DNA of 18,712 nucleotides, from the NCBI GenBank assembly GCA_041481445.1, contig JBGPBV010000133.1:1-18712 (forward strand). Reading direction: 5' to 3'. The stretch is from AA29 sp041481445 (GTDB lineage: Bacteria > Acidobacteriota > Vicinamibacteria > Fen-336). The position numbers and the translations under genes are program-made. The notes under the pieces were generated by a model that worked only from the letters and a program-made list of their open reading frames with translations, was not told the DNA's origin and searched no databases. Below, piece after piece: positions 8,825 through 16,125 of this stretch. Positions within the stretch are counted from its first letter, which is position 1, and each line of letters starts with the position of its first letter.

Positions 8825-9870
8825 TGAGCCCGTTCGTGCGCCGGGCCCTGGCCTCGCCTCCCGCTGGGCTCTCGATGGTCATCCTGCTCCTCGGCGCCAT
8901 CCTCACCGTGTTCGCGGGCGCCCACCTCGACCGGCGTACCGGGCTCGAGGTCAACAACTTCCTCAACTCCAACACGCTCGTGCAGACGGCCACCGACGCC
9001 AGCTTCTTCGCAATCATGGCGGTGGGCGCGACCTTCGTGATCATCTCCGGCGGCATCGACCTCTCGGTCGGATCCGTGTACGCGCTGACCGGCGTGACCA
9101 TGGCCCTCGTCCTGCGGGCCTCGGGCCCGATGTCGGACGCGGGCACGGTGACCCTCGCCCTCGTCCTCTGCCTTTCCGTCGGGCTCGTCTGCGGCGTCCT
9201 GAACGGCGTGATGGTGGTCGGCCTGCCCGTCCATCCCTTCGTGATCACGCTCGGCACGATGTGGATCCTGCGCGGCCTCGCCTTCGTGGTGAGCCGCGCG
9301 GAGAGCATCCTGGTCCCCCCGCCCTTGACGGCAATGGCCAAGGCCTCGCTGGGCCTGAGCGGCTCGCTCTACCCGGTGCCGATGCTGATGATGCTGGCGA
9401 TCGCGATCCTGGGCGCGCTCTACCTCGAGCGGACGGTCATGGGGCGGCACATCTTCGCCTTCGGCGGCAACCCGGAGGCCAGCCGCTTCGCCGGGCTCCG
9501 CCTCGGCCGCATCCAGATGGGCGTGTTCATCGTCTCCGGGCTCACGGCGGGGCTGGCCGCCTTCCTGGGCGCGAGCTTCTACGGCTCCGCCTCCTGCGGC
9601 GACGCCGCCGGCTACGAGCTGTACGTGATCGCCTCCGCGGTGGTGGGCGGGGCCAGCCTGACCGGCGGGAAGGGGAGCGCGATCAGCGCCATGCTCGGGG
9701 CGCTGCTCATCGTGCTCATCCGGCAGTCCATACGCACGCTCCACCTCGATCAGAACTACGAATGGATCGTCATCGGCATCGCCATCATCATTGCGGTCGT
9801 GCTCGACCAGGGCAGCGCGCGGGTGGCCGCGCGGCGACTGGTGGCGGCGCCGGCCGGAGGAACCAGATGA
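8824..9870 (+). CDS. Sugar ABC transporter permease (RbsC/AraH-type)
   Basis: 348-residue inner-membrane permease of the ribose/galactose/xylose (CUT2) ABC class. It has about nine hydrophobic segments, starting at 16-32, and the class signature GGIDLSVGS (76-84). The GRHIFAFGGNPEASRFAGLR segment lies before the second half and is the usual contact with the ATPase. The start ATG is read directly out of the galT stop (TGATG, one-base overlap). One permease gene paired with one double-domain ATPase is normal for CUT2 importers, which work as homodimeric channels. Context with galT and galK points to galactose or a related aldose such as L-arabinose or D-fucose. The transported sugar is inferred, so mglC is not assigned. 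Confidence 0.92.
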   Translation: MSPFVRRALASPPAGLSMVILLLGAILTVFAGAHLDRRTGLEVNNFLNSNTLVQTATDASFFAIMAVGATFVIISGGIDLSVGSVYALTGVTMALVLRASGPMSDAGTVTLALVLCLSVGLVCGVLNGVMVVGLPVHPFVITLGTMWILRGLAFVVSRAESILVPPPLTAMAKASLGLSGSLYPVPMLMMLAIAILGALYLERTVMGRHIFAFGGNPEASRFAGLRLGRIQMGVFIVSGLTAGLAAFLGASFYGSASCGDAAGYELYVIASAVVGGASLTGGKGSAISAMLGALLIVLIRQSIRTLHLDQNYEWIVIGIAIIIAVVLDQGSARVAARRLVAAPAGGTR

Positions 9871-10925
9871 AACGACACGTTCACCGCGCCTTGGCCGCGG
9901 TTGCCCTGGTCGTCCTGGCAGGCTGCAACGGAGGGCCGGCAACGGCGCCCGCCAGTGCCCCCTCGGCGGCGGCTCCCGCCGCCGCCGAGAGCAAGAAGAA
10001 GCTCAAGATCGCCCTCATCGCCAAGAGCTCGACCAATCCCGTGTTCCTGGCCGCCCGCACCGGCGCGGACGCCGCCGCCAAGGAGCTCTCCCAGAAGCAC
10101 GGGGTCGAGATCGAGGTGGCCTGGCTGACGCCGCCCCAGGAAGACGGGCAGGTGCAGGCCCAGCGCATCGCCCAGGCCGTGAACGAGGGCGCGGACGCGA
10201 TCCTCCTCTCCTGCTCGGACGCGGGGAAGGTGACGGGCGCGATCAACGACGCGGTCGCGCGCGGCCTGGCCGTGATGACCTTCGACAGCGATGCCCCCCA
10301 GTCGAAGCGGTTCGCGTTCTACGGCGTGGACGACGTGAAGACCGGCCAGGCGGTGATGTCGGAGCTGGCCGCGCAGATGGGCGGCAAGGGCAAGGTCGCG
10401 ATCCTCCAGGGCAACCAGAACGCGCCCAACCTGCAGAAGCGCGTCCAGGGCGCGCGCGAGGAGGCGGCCAAGCATCCCGGCATCGAGATCGTGGGCGTGT
10501 TCCCCAACATCGAGACCCCGCAGGACGCGGCGGCGGAGGTGATCCGGGTCAACAACGCCTATCCCGAGATCCAGGGCTGGGGGATGGTGGGCGGCTGGCC
10601 GCTCTTCACGGGGACGCTCCTCGACGAGATCGATCCCAAGCGGATGAAGATCGTGGCCGTGGACGCGCTGCCCGTCGAGCTGCGCTACGTGGAGAAGGGC
10701 CTCGCCCCCGTGCTGCTGGCCCAGCCGGTGTACCTCTGGGGCCACGTCGGCGTTTCCACGATCGTGGACAAGCTCGTCCTGAACAAGACGGTGCCGGAGC
10801 GGCTCCCGATGGAGCTGGTGCGCGTCTCCAAGGAGAACCTCGGCGACTGGGCCCGGCAGCTCAAGGCCTGGGGCTTCACGGACGTGCCCGAGCAGTACCT
10901 GCAGGCGGGGGCCTCGCCGAAGTGA
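9867..10925 (+). CDS. Sugar-binding lipoprotein of the ABC transporter (RbsB/Peripla_BP_4 type)
   Basis: 352 residues. A type II signal peptide ends in the lipobox LAGC with Cys20, so the protein should be lipid-anchored and not freely periplasmic. An Ala/Pro-rich tether (about 21-41) precedes the first domain, KKLKIALIAKSSTNPVF. The core has the class I binding-protein pattern: NEGADAILLSCSD, FDSDAPQSKRFAFYGVDD and GKVAILQGNQNAPNLQKRVQG. The ATG overlaps the permease stop as ATGA and is preceded by a strong GGAGG (9856-9860), the best ribosome site in the operon. This fits the need for excess binding protein over membrane subunits. The ligand is unknown; neighbours suggest galactose or a stereochemically similar sugar. 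Confidence 0.92.
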   Translation: MKRHVHRALAAVALVVLAGCNGGPATAPASAPSAAAPAAAESKKKLKIALIAKSSTNPVFLAARTGADAAAKELSQKHGVEIEVAWLTPPQEDGQVQAQRIAQAVNEGADAILLSCSDAGKVTGAINDAVARGLAVMTFDSDAPQSKRFAFYGVDDVKTGQAVMSELAAQMGGKGKVAILQGNQNAPNLQKRVQGAREEAAKHPGIEIVGVFPNIETPQDAAAEVIRVNNAYPEIQGWGMVGGWPLFTGTLLDEIDPKRMKIVAVDALPVELRYVEKGLAPVLLAQPVYLWGHVGVSTIVDKLVLNKTVPERLPMELVRVSKENLGDWARQLKAWGFTDVPEQYLQAGASPK

Positions 10926-12502
10926 CGGCGGAGCCGGACGGCGCGCGCCCGGCGGCGCCGCCGATCGTCGAGTTCGACCACATCTCCAAGCGCTTCCCCG
11001 GCGTGAACGCGCTCGAAGGCGTGTCCTTCTGCGTGGCCCGCGGCTCCTGCCACGCGCTGTGCGGGGAGAACGGCGCGGGCAAGAGCACGCTGTCGAAGAT
11101 CCTGGCCGGCCTCTACGTGCCCGACGAGGGACGGATCGTCCTCGACGGCGCGCCCGTCCGCTTCGCCACCCCGCGCGACGCGAGGGCGGCGGGGATCGCG
11201 ATCGTCCACCAGGAGCCCACCTTCTGCCGCAACCTCTCGGTGGCGGAGAACCTCTGCCTGGGCGAGCTGCCCCGCCGCGGCCTGCGCCTCGACCGCGCCG
11301 CCCTGCGCGCGCGGGCGCGGGCCATCCTCGATTCCGTGGGTCTCGTGCTCGACGTGGACCGCACGGTCGAGAGCCTGACTCCCGGCCAGCGCCAGCTCCT
11401 CCAGATCGCGGGCGCGGCCGGATCGAACCCGCGCGTGATGGTGTTCGACGAGCCCACGAGCAGCCTGGGCGAGCACGAGGCGGCCCAGCTCTTCGCGCTG
11501 ATCAACCGCGTGCGGGCCCAGGGCGCGACCTGCCTCTATGTCTCGCACCGCCTGGCGGAGATCTTCGAGCTCTGCGACACCGTGACCGTCCTGCGCGACG
11601 GCACCCACGTCGCCACGCGGCCGGTGGGCGGCCTCGACGAGCGCGCGCTCGTGCAGATGATGATCGGCCGCAACCTCGAGACGGTCACGCCGGAGCACCT
11701 GGGCCAGGAGCCGGGCCCCGTCCGCCTGCGGCTGGAGGGCTTGTCGAGCCCGGGCAGGTTCTCCGGGATCGAGCTGTCGGTCCGCTCGGGCGAGGTGGTG
11801 GGGCTGGCCGGCCTCGTCGGCGCCGGCCGGTCCGAGGTCGCGCAGGCGGTCTTCGGCCTCGACCCCGACGCCACCGGACGCGTGCTCGTGGACGGCCAGC
11901 CCGCCCGCATCCACGACCCGGCGGCCGCCCTGCGCCTGGGCCTGGGCATGCTGCCCGAGGACCGGCAGCGGCAGGGACTCGTCCTCATGCTCGGCGGCCG
12001 CACCAACACGACGCTTCCGATCCTCGACCGGCTGGCCCGCCTGGCCTGGGTCCGCCGCGGCGAGGAGGCGGCCCTCGTCGCCGACCAGTTCGCGAAGCTG
12101 CGCGTGCGCTCGCCCCACCTGGACTTCCCGGTGGCCGGCCTCTCCGGGGGCAACCAGCAGAAGATCGTGCTCGCGCGCTGGCTGGCCGCGCGCTGCCGGA
12201 TCTTGATCCTCGACGAGCCGACCCGCGGCGTGGACGTCGGGGCCAAGGCCGAGATCCACGGCTTCATCGACCGCCTGGCCGCGGAAGGCGCGGCGGTGCT
12301 GCTGATCTCGAGCGAGATGCCGGAGCTGCTCGCGCTGTCCACGCGCATCGTCGTCCTGCGCGCCGGCCGCGTGGTGGGCGAGCTCGCGAGGGCCCAGGCG
12401 ACCGAGGCCGCGCTCGCGCACCTCATGACCGGCGTCGAGCCGGAGGCCCCGCCGGCGGGCCCGCCGGACCGGGAGCCCGCGATCGCGGGAGCGCCGCGAT
12501 GA
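10922..12502 (+). CDS. Sugar ABC transporter ATP-binding protein, two nucleotide-binding domains (RbsA/MglA-type)
   Basis: 526-residue double ATPase. The first domain has Walker A GENGAGKST (48-56), Q-loop HQEP (97-100), a degenerate signature LTPGQRQ (152-158) and Walker B VMVFDEPT (172-179). The second has the non-canonical Walker A GLVGAGRSE (297-305), a normal signature LSGGNQQK (407-414) and Walker B ILILDEPTRGVDVG (427-440). This split, with an active first P-loop and altered second P-loop, is usual in CUT2 sugar importers. The start is GTG 10922, overlapping the binding-protein TGA as GTGA; no ATG lies between it and the first conserved strand. About 25 Pro/Ala-rich residues extend the C terminus. 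Confidence 0.93.
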   Translation: MTAEPDGARPAAPPIVEFDHISKRFPGVNALEGVSFCVARGSCHALCGENGAGKSTLSKILAGLYVPDEGRIVLDGAPVRFATPRDARAAGIAIVHQEPTFCRNLSVAENLCLGELPRRGLRLDRAALRARARAILDSVGLVLDVDRTVESLTPGQRQLLQIAGAAGSNPRVMVFDEPTSSLGEHEAAQLFALINRVRAQGATCLYVSHRLAEIFELCDTVTVLRDGTHVATRPVGGLDERALVQMMIGRNLETVTPEHLGQEPGPVRLRLEGLSSPGRFSGIELSVRSGEVVGLAGLVGAGRSEVAQAVFGLDPDATGRVLVDGQPARIHDPAAALRLGLGMLPEDRQRQGLVLMLGGRTNTTLPILDRLARLAWVRRGEEAALVADQFAKLRVRSPHLDFPVAGLSGGNQQKIVLARWLAARCRILILDEPTRGVDVGAKAEIHGFIDRLAAEGAAVLLISSEMPELLALSTRIVVLRAGRVVGELARAQATEAALAHLMTGVEPEAPPAGPPDREPAIAGAPR

Positions 12503-13713
12503 CGGAAGGCCGGCCGTCGTCCCCGGTGACGGACCGGCAGGCGACCGCGGCCGAGGACCGCGCGGTGCGCGCGTTCTCGGACCGCTTCGGCGGCGCGCCG
12601 ACGCTGATCGTGCACGCGCCCGGGCGCGTCAACCTCCTCGGGGAGCACACGGACTACAACGAGGGGTTCGTGCTGCCGATGGCGCTGCACCTGGGGGCCT
12701 GGATCGCCCTGCGCCCGCGCGCGGACGATCGCGTGGTCCTGCGCTCGCTCGACTTCGACGACGAGCAGTCGTTCCAGCTTGGCGCGCTCGAGCGGGGCCA
12801 CGGCTGGATCGAGTACGTGAAGGGCACGGCCTGGGCCTTCCAGCAGGCCGGCTCGCGCCTGCGCGGCTGGGACGGCGTGCTCACCGGCGAGATCCCGATC
12901 GGCGCCGGCCTCGCCTCCTCGGCCGCGCTCGAGGTGGCGGCCGCTCGCGCCTTCGCCGCCGCCGCCGGTCTGCCCTGGCAGCCGGTCACGGCGGCGCGCC
13001 TGGCCCAGCGCGCGGAGAACGGCTGGGTCGGCGTGCAGTGCGGCATCATGGACCAGCTCGTCGTCGCCTGCGGTCGCGAGGGGCACGCGTTGCTCATCGA
13101 CTGCCGCGATCTCACGACGCGGCCGATCCCGCTGCCGCGCGGCACGGTGGTGGCGGTGCTCGACACCTCGACCCGGCGGGACCTCGTGGACTCGACCTAC
13201 AACGAGCGGCGCGCCCGCTGCGAGGAGGCCACGCGACGCTGTGGCGTGCGCAGCCTCCGCGACCTGACGATCGCGGACCTCGAGCGGCGCGCGGGCGCGC
13301 TCGGCGAGGCGCTGCTGCCGCTGGCACGGCATGTGGTGACCGAGAACGCCCGGACACTGGCGGCGGCGGACGCGATGAAGAAGGGCGATGCCGCGACGGT
13401 GGGGGCGCTGATGGGGGAGAGCCACCGCAGCCTGCGCGACGACTTCGGTGTCTCCGGCCCGGCCCTGGACGCGATCGTGGCCGCGGCCCAGGCCTCACCC
13501 GGGTGCTTCGGGGCGCGCATGACGGGAGCGGGCCTGGCCGGATGCGCGGTGGCGCTCGTGCACGAGGGCGCGTCCGAGGGCTTCGCGGAGCGGGTCGCCT
13601 CCGCCTATCGGGCCGCAACCGGCCTCACCGCCGCCGTCCACCTGTCGCACCCCAGCGACGGCGCGGCGGTGACGGAGCACCGGCAGGAGTCGTTCCGGAC
13701 CAAGATCGTTTAG
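12499..13713 (+). CDS. galK: Galactokinase
   Basis: 404-residue GHMP kinase that phosphorylates galactose at C1 with ATP, feeding GalT. Motif 1 is GRVNLLGEHTDYNEGFVLP (42-60) with Arg43, Glu49, His50 and Asp52. Motif 2, the phosphate loop, is GAGLASSAALE (135-145). The catalytic Asp185 lies in CGIMDQ. STYNERR (232-238) is the usual sugar-site tyrosine segment. Motif 3 reads GARMTGAGLAGC (338-349), where galactokinases normally have GARMTGGGFGGC, so the glycine-rich loop is altered. The ATG overlaps the ATPase stop as ATGA. Last gene of the plus operon; galE and a mutarotase are absent and must be elsewhere if the Leloir route is complete. Confidence 0.95.
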   Translation: MTEGRPSSPVTDRQATAAEDRAVRAFSDRFGGAPTLIVHAPGRVNLLGEHTDYNEGFVLPMALHLGAWIALRPRADDRVVLRSLDFDDEQSFQLGALERGHGWIEYVKGTAWAFQQAGSRLRGWDGVLTGEIPIGAGLASSAALEVAAARAFAAAAGLPWQPVTAARLAQRAENGWVGVQCGIMDQLVVACGREGHALLIDCRDLTTRPIPLPRGTVVAVLDTSTRRDLVDSTYNERRARCEEATRRCGVRSLRDLTIADLERRAGALGEALLPLARHVVTENARTLAAADAMKKGDAATVGALMGESHRSLRDDFGVSGPALDAIVAAAQASPGCFGARMTGAGLAGCAVALVHEGASEGFAERVASAYRAATGLTAAVHLSHPSDGAAVTEHRQESFRTKIV

Positions 13714-13725
13714 ATGTAAACGATC
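13704..13725. terminator. Hairpin GATCGTTTA-GATG-TAAACGATC at the galK stop, between convergent genes
   Basis: Perfect 9-bp arms (13704-13712 and 13717-13725) around a four-base loop. The left arm contains the end of galK and the first bases of its TAG. It lies between the convergent ends of galK and the outer-membrane factor gene, so it could end or protect transcripts from both sides. The stem is AT-richer than its surroundings and has no clear T-run after it, so intrinsic termination is uncertain. Confidence 0.5.
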
Positions 13726-13744
13726 GATCCAGGGACGAACACGG

Positions 13745-15070
13745 TCACGGAGCGACCGTCGCCAACCCCTGAGCGCCGATGGCCCAGGAAAGGGCGTACT
13801 GGGCCTTGTCGCTCTCCGCGACCGCGTCCACGTATTCCGAGCGGGCCTGCGTGAGGTCGCGCTGGGCCTGGATCACCTCGAGCACGGCGCCAATGCCGAA
13901 CTCCTTGCGCGTCTGGCTGAGATCCAACGCGCGGGCCGCCGTCCCGAGGTTGGCGCGGGTCGCCTCGATCTGGTCGGCGAGCGAGCGCGTATGTTCGAAC
14001 GCCTCCGCGACCTGTCGGACTACGGCGTCTCGCACGCGCAGCTCGTCGAGCCGCGCTGTCTCCAATCGGGCCTTCGCTACATTGACCCTGCCCCGGTCGA
14101 GCAGTCCTCCCGGGCCAATGCGCCAGCCGAGAGCGATCGCGTAGTCCTCCGAGTCGCCGAAGGTGTCGGGCACGCCCTTTCGGCCGCCACCCAGGCCACC
14201 CGCGAAACCCTGCAGGGCGATGCTGGGCAGGAGCGGACCGTGGGTGGTGGCGTCCCGCGCCCTCTCGGCGGCGGCGATGAGCGCTTCACTTCGCCGCAAC
14301 TCGGGGCGGGACGCGGTGGCGGTGGTCAGGAGAGACGGGAGGGTCGCTTCTCGAGGCACCAGGGTCAACGGCACCGGTACGGCGTCCGCCGGCGAGAGCG
14401 GTGTGGCGGGATCGAGATGCAGGACTTCGGCCAGCCTGGCGGAGACGATCCGTTCCTGTTCGATGGCCCGTCTCAGCTCGATTTCATAGCGCTGGGTCTG
14501 CACCTGGACGCGTAGCTGGTCGCCCTTGGCGGCCAAGCCGATCTCGACCGCACGTCCCACCTGGTCCTGGTATGCCTGCGAGATCGCCACGGACTCTCGC
14601 ACCACGCTCGAATGCGCCCGCGTCCGTACCAGCTCGAGGTAGGCAGTGGCCGCGCTCAGGGTCGAGTCGCGCTCCTGCGCTCCCAGAGAGTGTTCCGCCG
14701 CGCGACGGACCTGCCGGGCGGCGAGCTTCCGGTAGAGGGCATCGCCCAGGTCCACCTGTGCGATCAGGGCGAGCCCCGCGGTATAGGAGTGCTTCTGGGT
14801 CGCCACGATGTTCCCGGCCACGTCTTGCGTGTTGCCGCCGTGCCCTCGATAGGCGAGCGCCGACTGTAGCCAGGGCAGGAACTGGAGAGTGGCCGAGGTG
14901 TCCGCCGCTTCCGCTTCGGCCAGCCGTTGGCGCGCGATCTGAACGTCGAGGTTCTGGGCGCCGGCCAGGCGCAGCGCGGTGGGCAGATCGATCGTGTCCT
15001 GGGCGCCGGCAATTGAAGCGCCCCCGATGAGCGCCGCGGCCAGCGCGGCGATGCGTGGGCCGGCCGTCAC
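13745..15070 (-). CDS. Outer-membrane factor of an RND efflux system (TolC/OprM-like)
   Basis: 441 residues. An N-terminal signal peptide (about 1-23, cleavage near AGAQ/DTIDL) is followed by two TolC-type repeats of long amphipathic helices and short strands. Typical pieces are IDLPTALRLAGAQNLDVQIARQ at the start of the first repeat and SRPELRRSEALIAAAERARD at the start of the second. The C-terminal helix EFGIGAVLEVIQAQRDLTQARSEYVDA is a hallmark of these proteins. No lipobox is seen, so it is not an OprM-type lipoprotein. The start is GTG 15068-15070, overlapping the fusion-protein TGA as GTGA; the open frame upstream of it belongs to another gene's shadow. Last gene of the minus efflux operon. 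Exported substrate unknown. Confidence 0.92.
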   Translation of the reverse strand: MTAGPRIAALAAALIGGASIAGAQDTIDLPTALRLAGAQNLDVQIARQRLAEAEAADTSATLQFLPWLQSALAYRGHGGNTQDVAGNIVATQKHSYTAGLALIAQVDLGDALYRKLAARQVRRAAEHSLGAQERDSTLSAATAYLELVRTRAHSSVVRESVAISQAYQDQVGRAVEIGLAAKGDQLRVQVQTQRYEIELRRAIEQERIVSARLAEVLHLDPATPLSPADAVPVPLTLVPREATLPSLLTTATASRPELRRSEALIAAAERARDATTHGPLLPSIALQGFAGGLGGGRKGVPDTFGDSEDYAIALGWRIGPGGLLDRGRVNVAKARLETARLDELRVRDAVVRQVAEAFEHTRSLADQIEATRANLGTAARALDLSQTRKEFGIGAVLEVIQAQRDLTQARSEYVDAVAESDKAQYALSWAIGAQGLATVAP

Positions 15071-16110
15071 TTGGCCTCCGTCGCGGCCACGACCTGGCCG
15101 TCGCTCAGGGCTTGCTTCCCGATCAGGATCACCGGCTGATCCTCCCTGAGCCCCTCGAGGATCTCTGCGCGCGTTCCGTCGTTGAAGCCGACCTTCACGA
15201 CCTGCCTCTTCGCCGTGCTGGCCGCGAGGGTGAAGACCGCGCTCCCGGCCTTGTCCACCGAGAGCGCGCTCGCCGGCACCAGCAAGACGTCGCGCCTGGT
15301 TTCCGCGACGATCTCGACGGAGGCGTACATCCCTGGGCGCAGCTCGGACCGGGGGTTCGACAGCTCGATCTCCGCGAGCATGGTTCGAGTCGCCTCGTCG
15401 AGGGCAAAGCTCACGCGTGTGACGTTCCCGTCGAACCGGCGCCCCGGTAGCCCTTCGACGGAGACGGTGGCGACAGCGCCCGTCCGGACGAGCGAGGCCT
15501 CGCGCTCGGGCACGGGAACCTGGACCCGAACCCGGCTGAAATCCATCAACGTGAGAACGGCTGCGTTCTGGGCGACGCTCCCGGAGGTCGCGGCCGGAAT
15601 GAACGCTCCCGGGTCGACCAGGCGGCGGGTGACGACCCCGGAGAAGGGAGCGATGATCCTGGCGTAGGCCAACAAGGTCTCCGTGCGCTCGAGGTTGGCC
15701 TGGGCGACCTCCCACTTCCCGCGCGCCTCGTCCACGACCTGCGGAACAACGAGGTCGGCCGCCTTCTCTCTCGCGTCGCGCAGCCGGCCGTACTCCGTCT
15801 TGGAGACGTCGGCTTCGACGCGGAGCCTGGTGAGGTCGGCCACGAGCTCTGGGACTTCGATCTCGGCCAGCAGGGCTCCCGCCTTGACCGAATCGCCCTT
15901 GTCGACGCGGATGGACTTGAGGTAGCCAGCGACCTTCGCGTAGAGGGTGGCCTGCTGGTAGGCCTGGACGCTTCCGGGCAGCGTCACGCGCCGGTTGATC
16001 TCACCCCGCACGGGGCGTGCGAACGTGACGACCGGCGGCGACGGGCTCTCGGCGGCGATCGCGAGAGTCGGGGCCGTGGCCAAGACGAAGAAGAGGAGCA
16101 GTGGTTTCAT
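15067..16110 (-). CDS. Membrane fusion protein of an RND efflux system (HlyD/AcrA family)
   Basis: 347-residue periplasmic adaptor. The signal peptide spans about 1-20 (MKPLLLFFVLATAPTLAIAA). The lipoyl half-motif VTLPGSVQAYQQATLYAKVAGYLKSIRVDKGDSVKAGALLAEI is typical of the family. It is followed by a short coiled-coil hairpin (about 90-145), the returning lipoyl half RIIAPFSGVVTRRLVDPGAFI, and beta-barrel and membrane-proximal domains (SVEGLPGRRFDGNVTRVS, LRPGMYASVEI, VPASAL). It lacks a lipobox. The ATG at 16110 has a purine-rich GGAAAGG about seven bases upstream. It lies between the pump and the outer-membrane factor, 15 bases after the pump stop, so all three components should be made together. 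Confidence 0.94.
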   Translation of the reverse strand: MKPLLLFFVLATAPTLAIAAESPSPPVVTFARPVRGEINRRVTLPGSVQAYQQATLYAKVAGYLKSIRVDKGDSVKAGALLAEIEVPELVADLTRLRVEADVSKTEYGRLRDAREKAADLVVPQVVDEARGKWEVAQANLERTETLLAYARIIAPFSGVVTRRLVDPGAFIPAATSGSVAQNAAVLTLMDFSRVRVQVPVPEREASLVRTGAVATVSVEGLPGRRFDGNVTRVSFALDEATRTMLAEIELSNPRSELRPGMYASVEIVAETRRDVLLVPASALSVDKAGSAVFTLAASTAKRQVVKVGFNDGTRAEILEGLREDQPVILIGKQALSDGQVVAATEAK

Positions 16111-16125
16111 TCGCGGCCTTTCCGC

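Noticed and set aside
13716..13729. TGTAAACGATCGAT as a second LacI operator
   Set aside because: Only the left half matches the operator pattern, and the site is at the end of the operon inside a better-explained hairpin.
15071..15715. N-terminal extension of the outer-membrane factor frame up to 15715
   Set aside because: It overlaps the fusion-protein gene out of frame, while a signal peptide begins right after the GTG at 15070.
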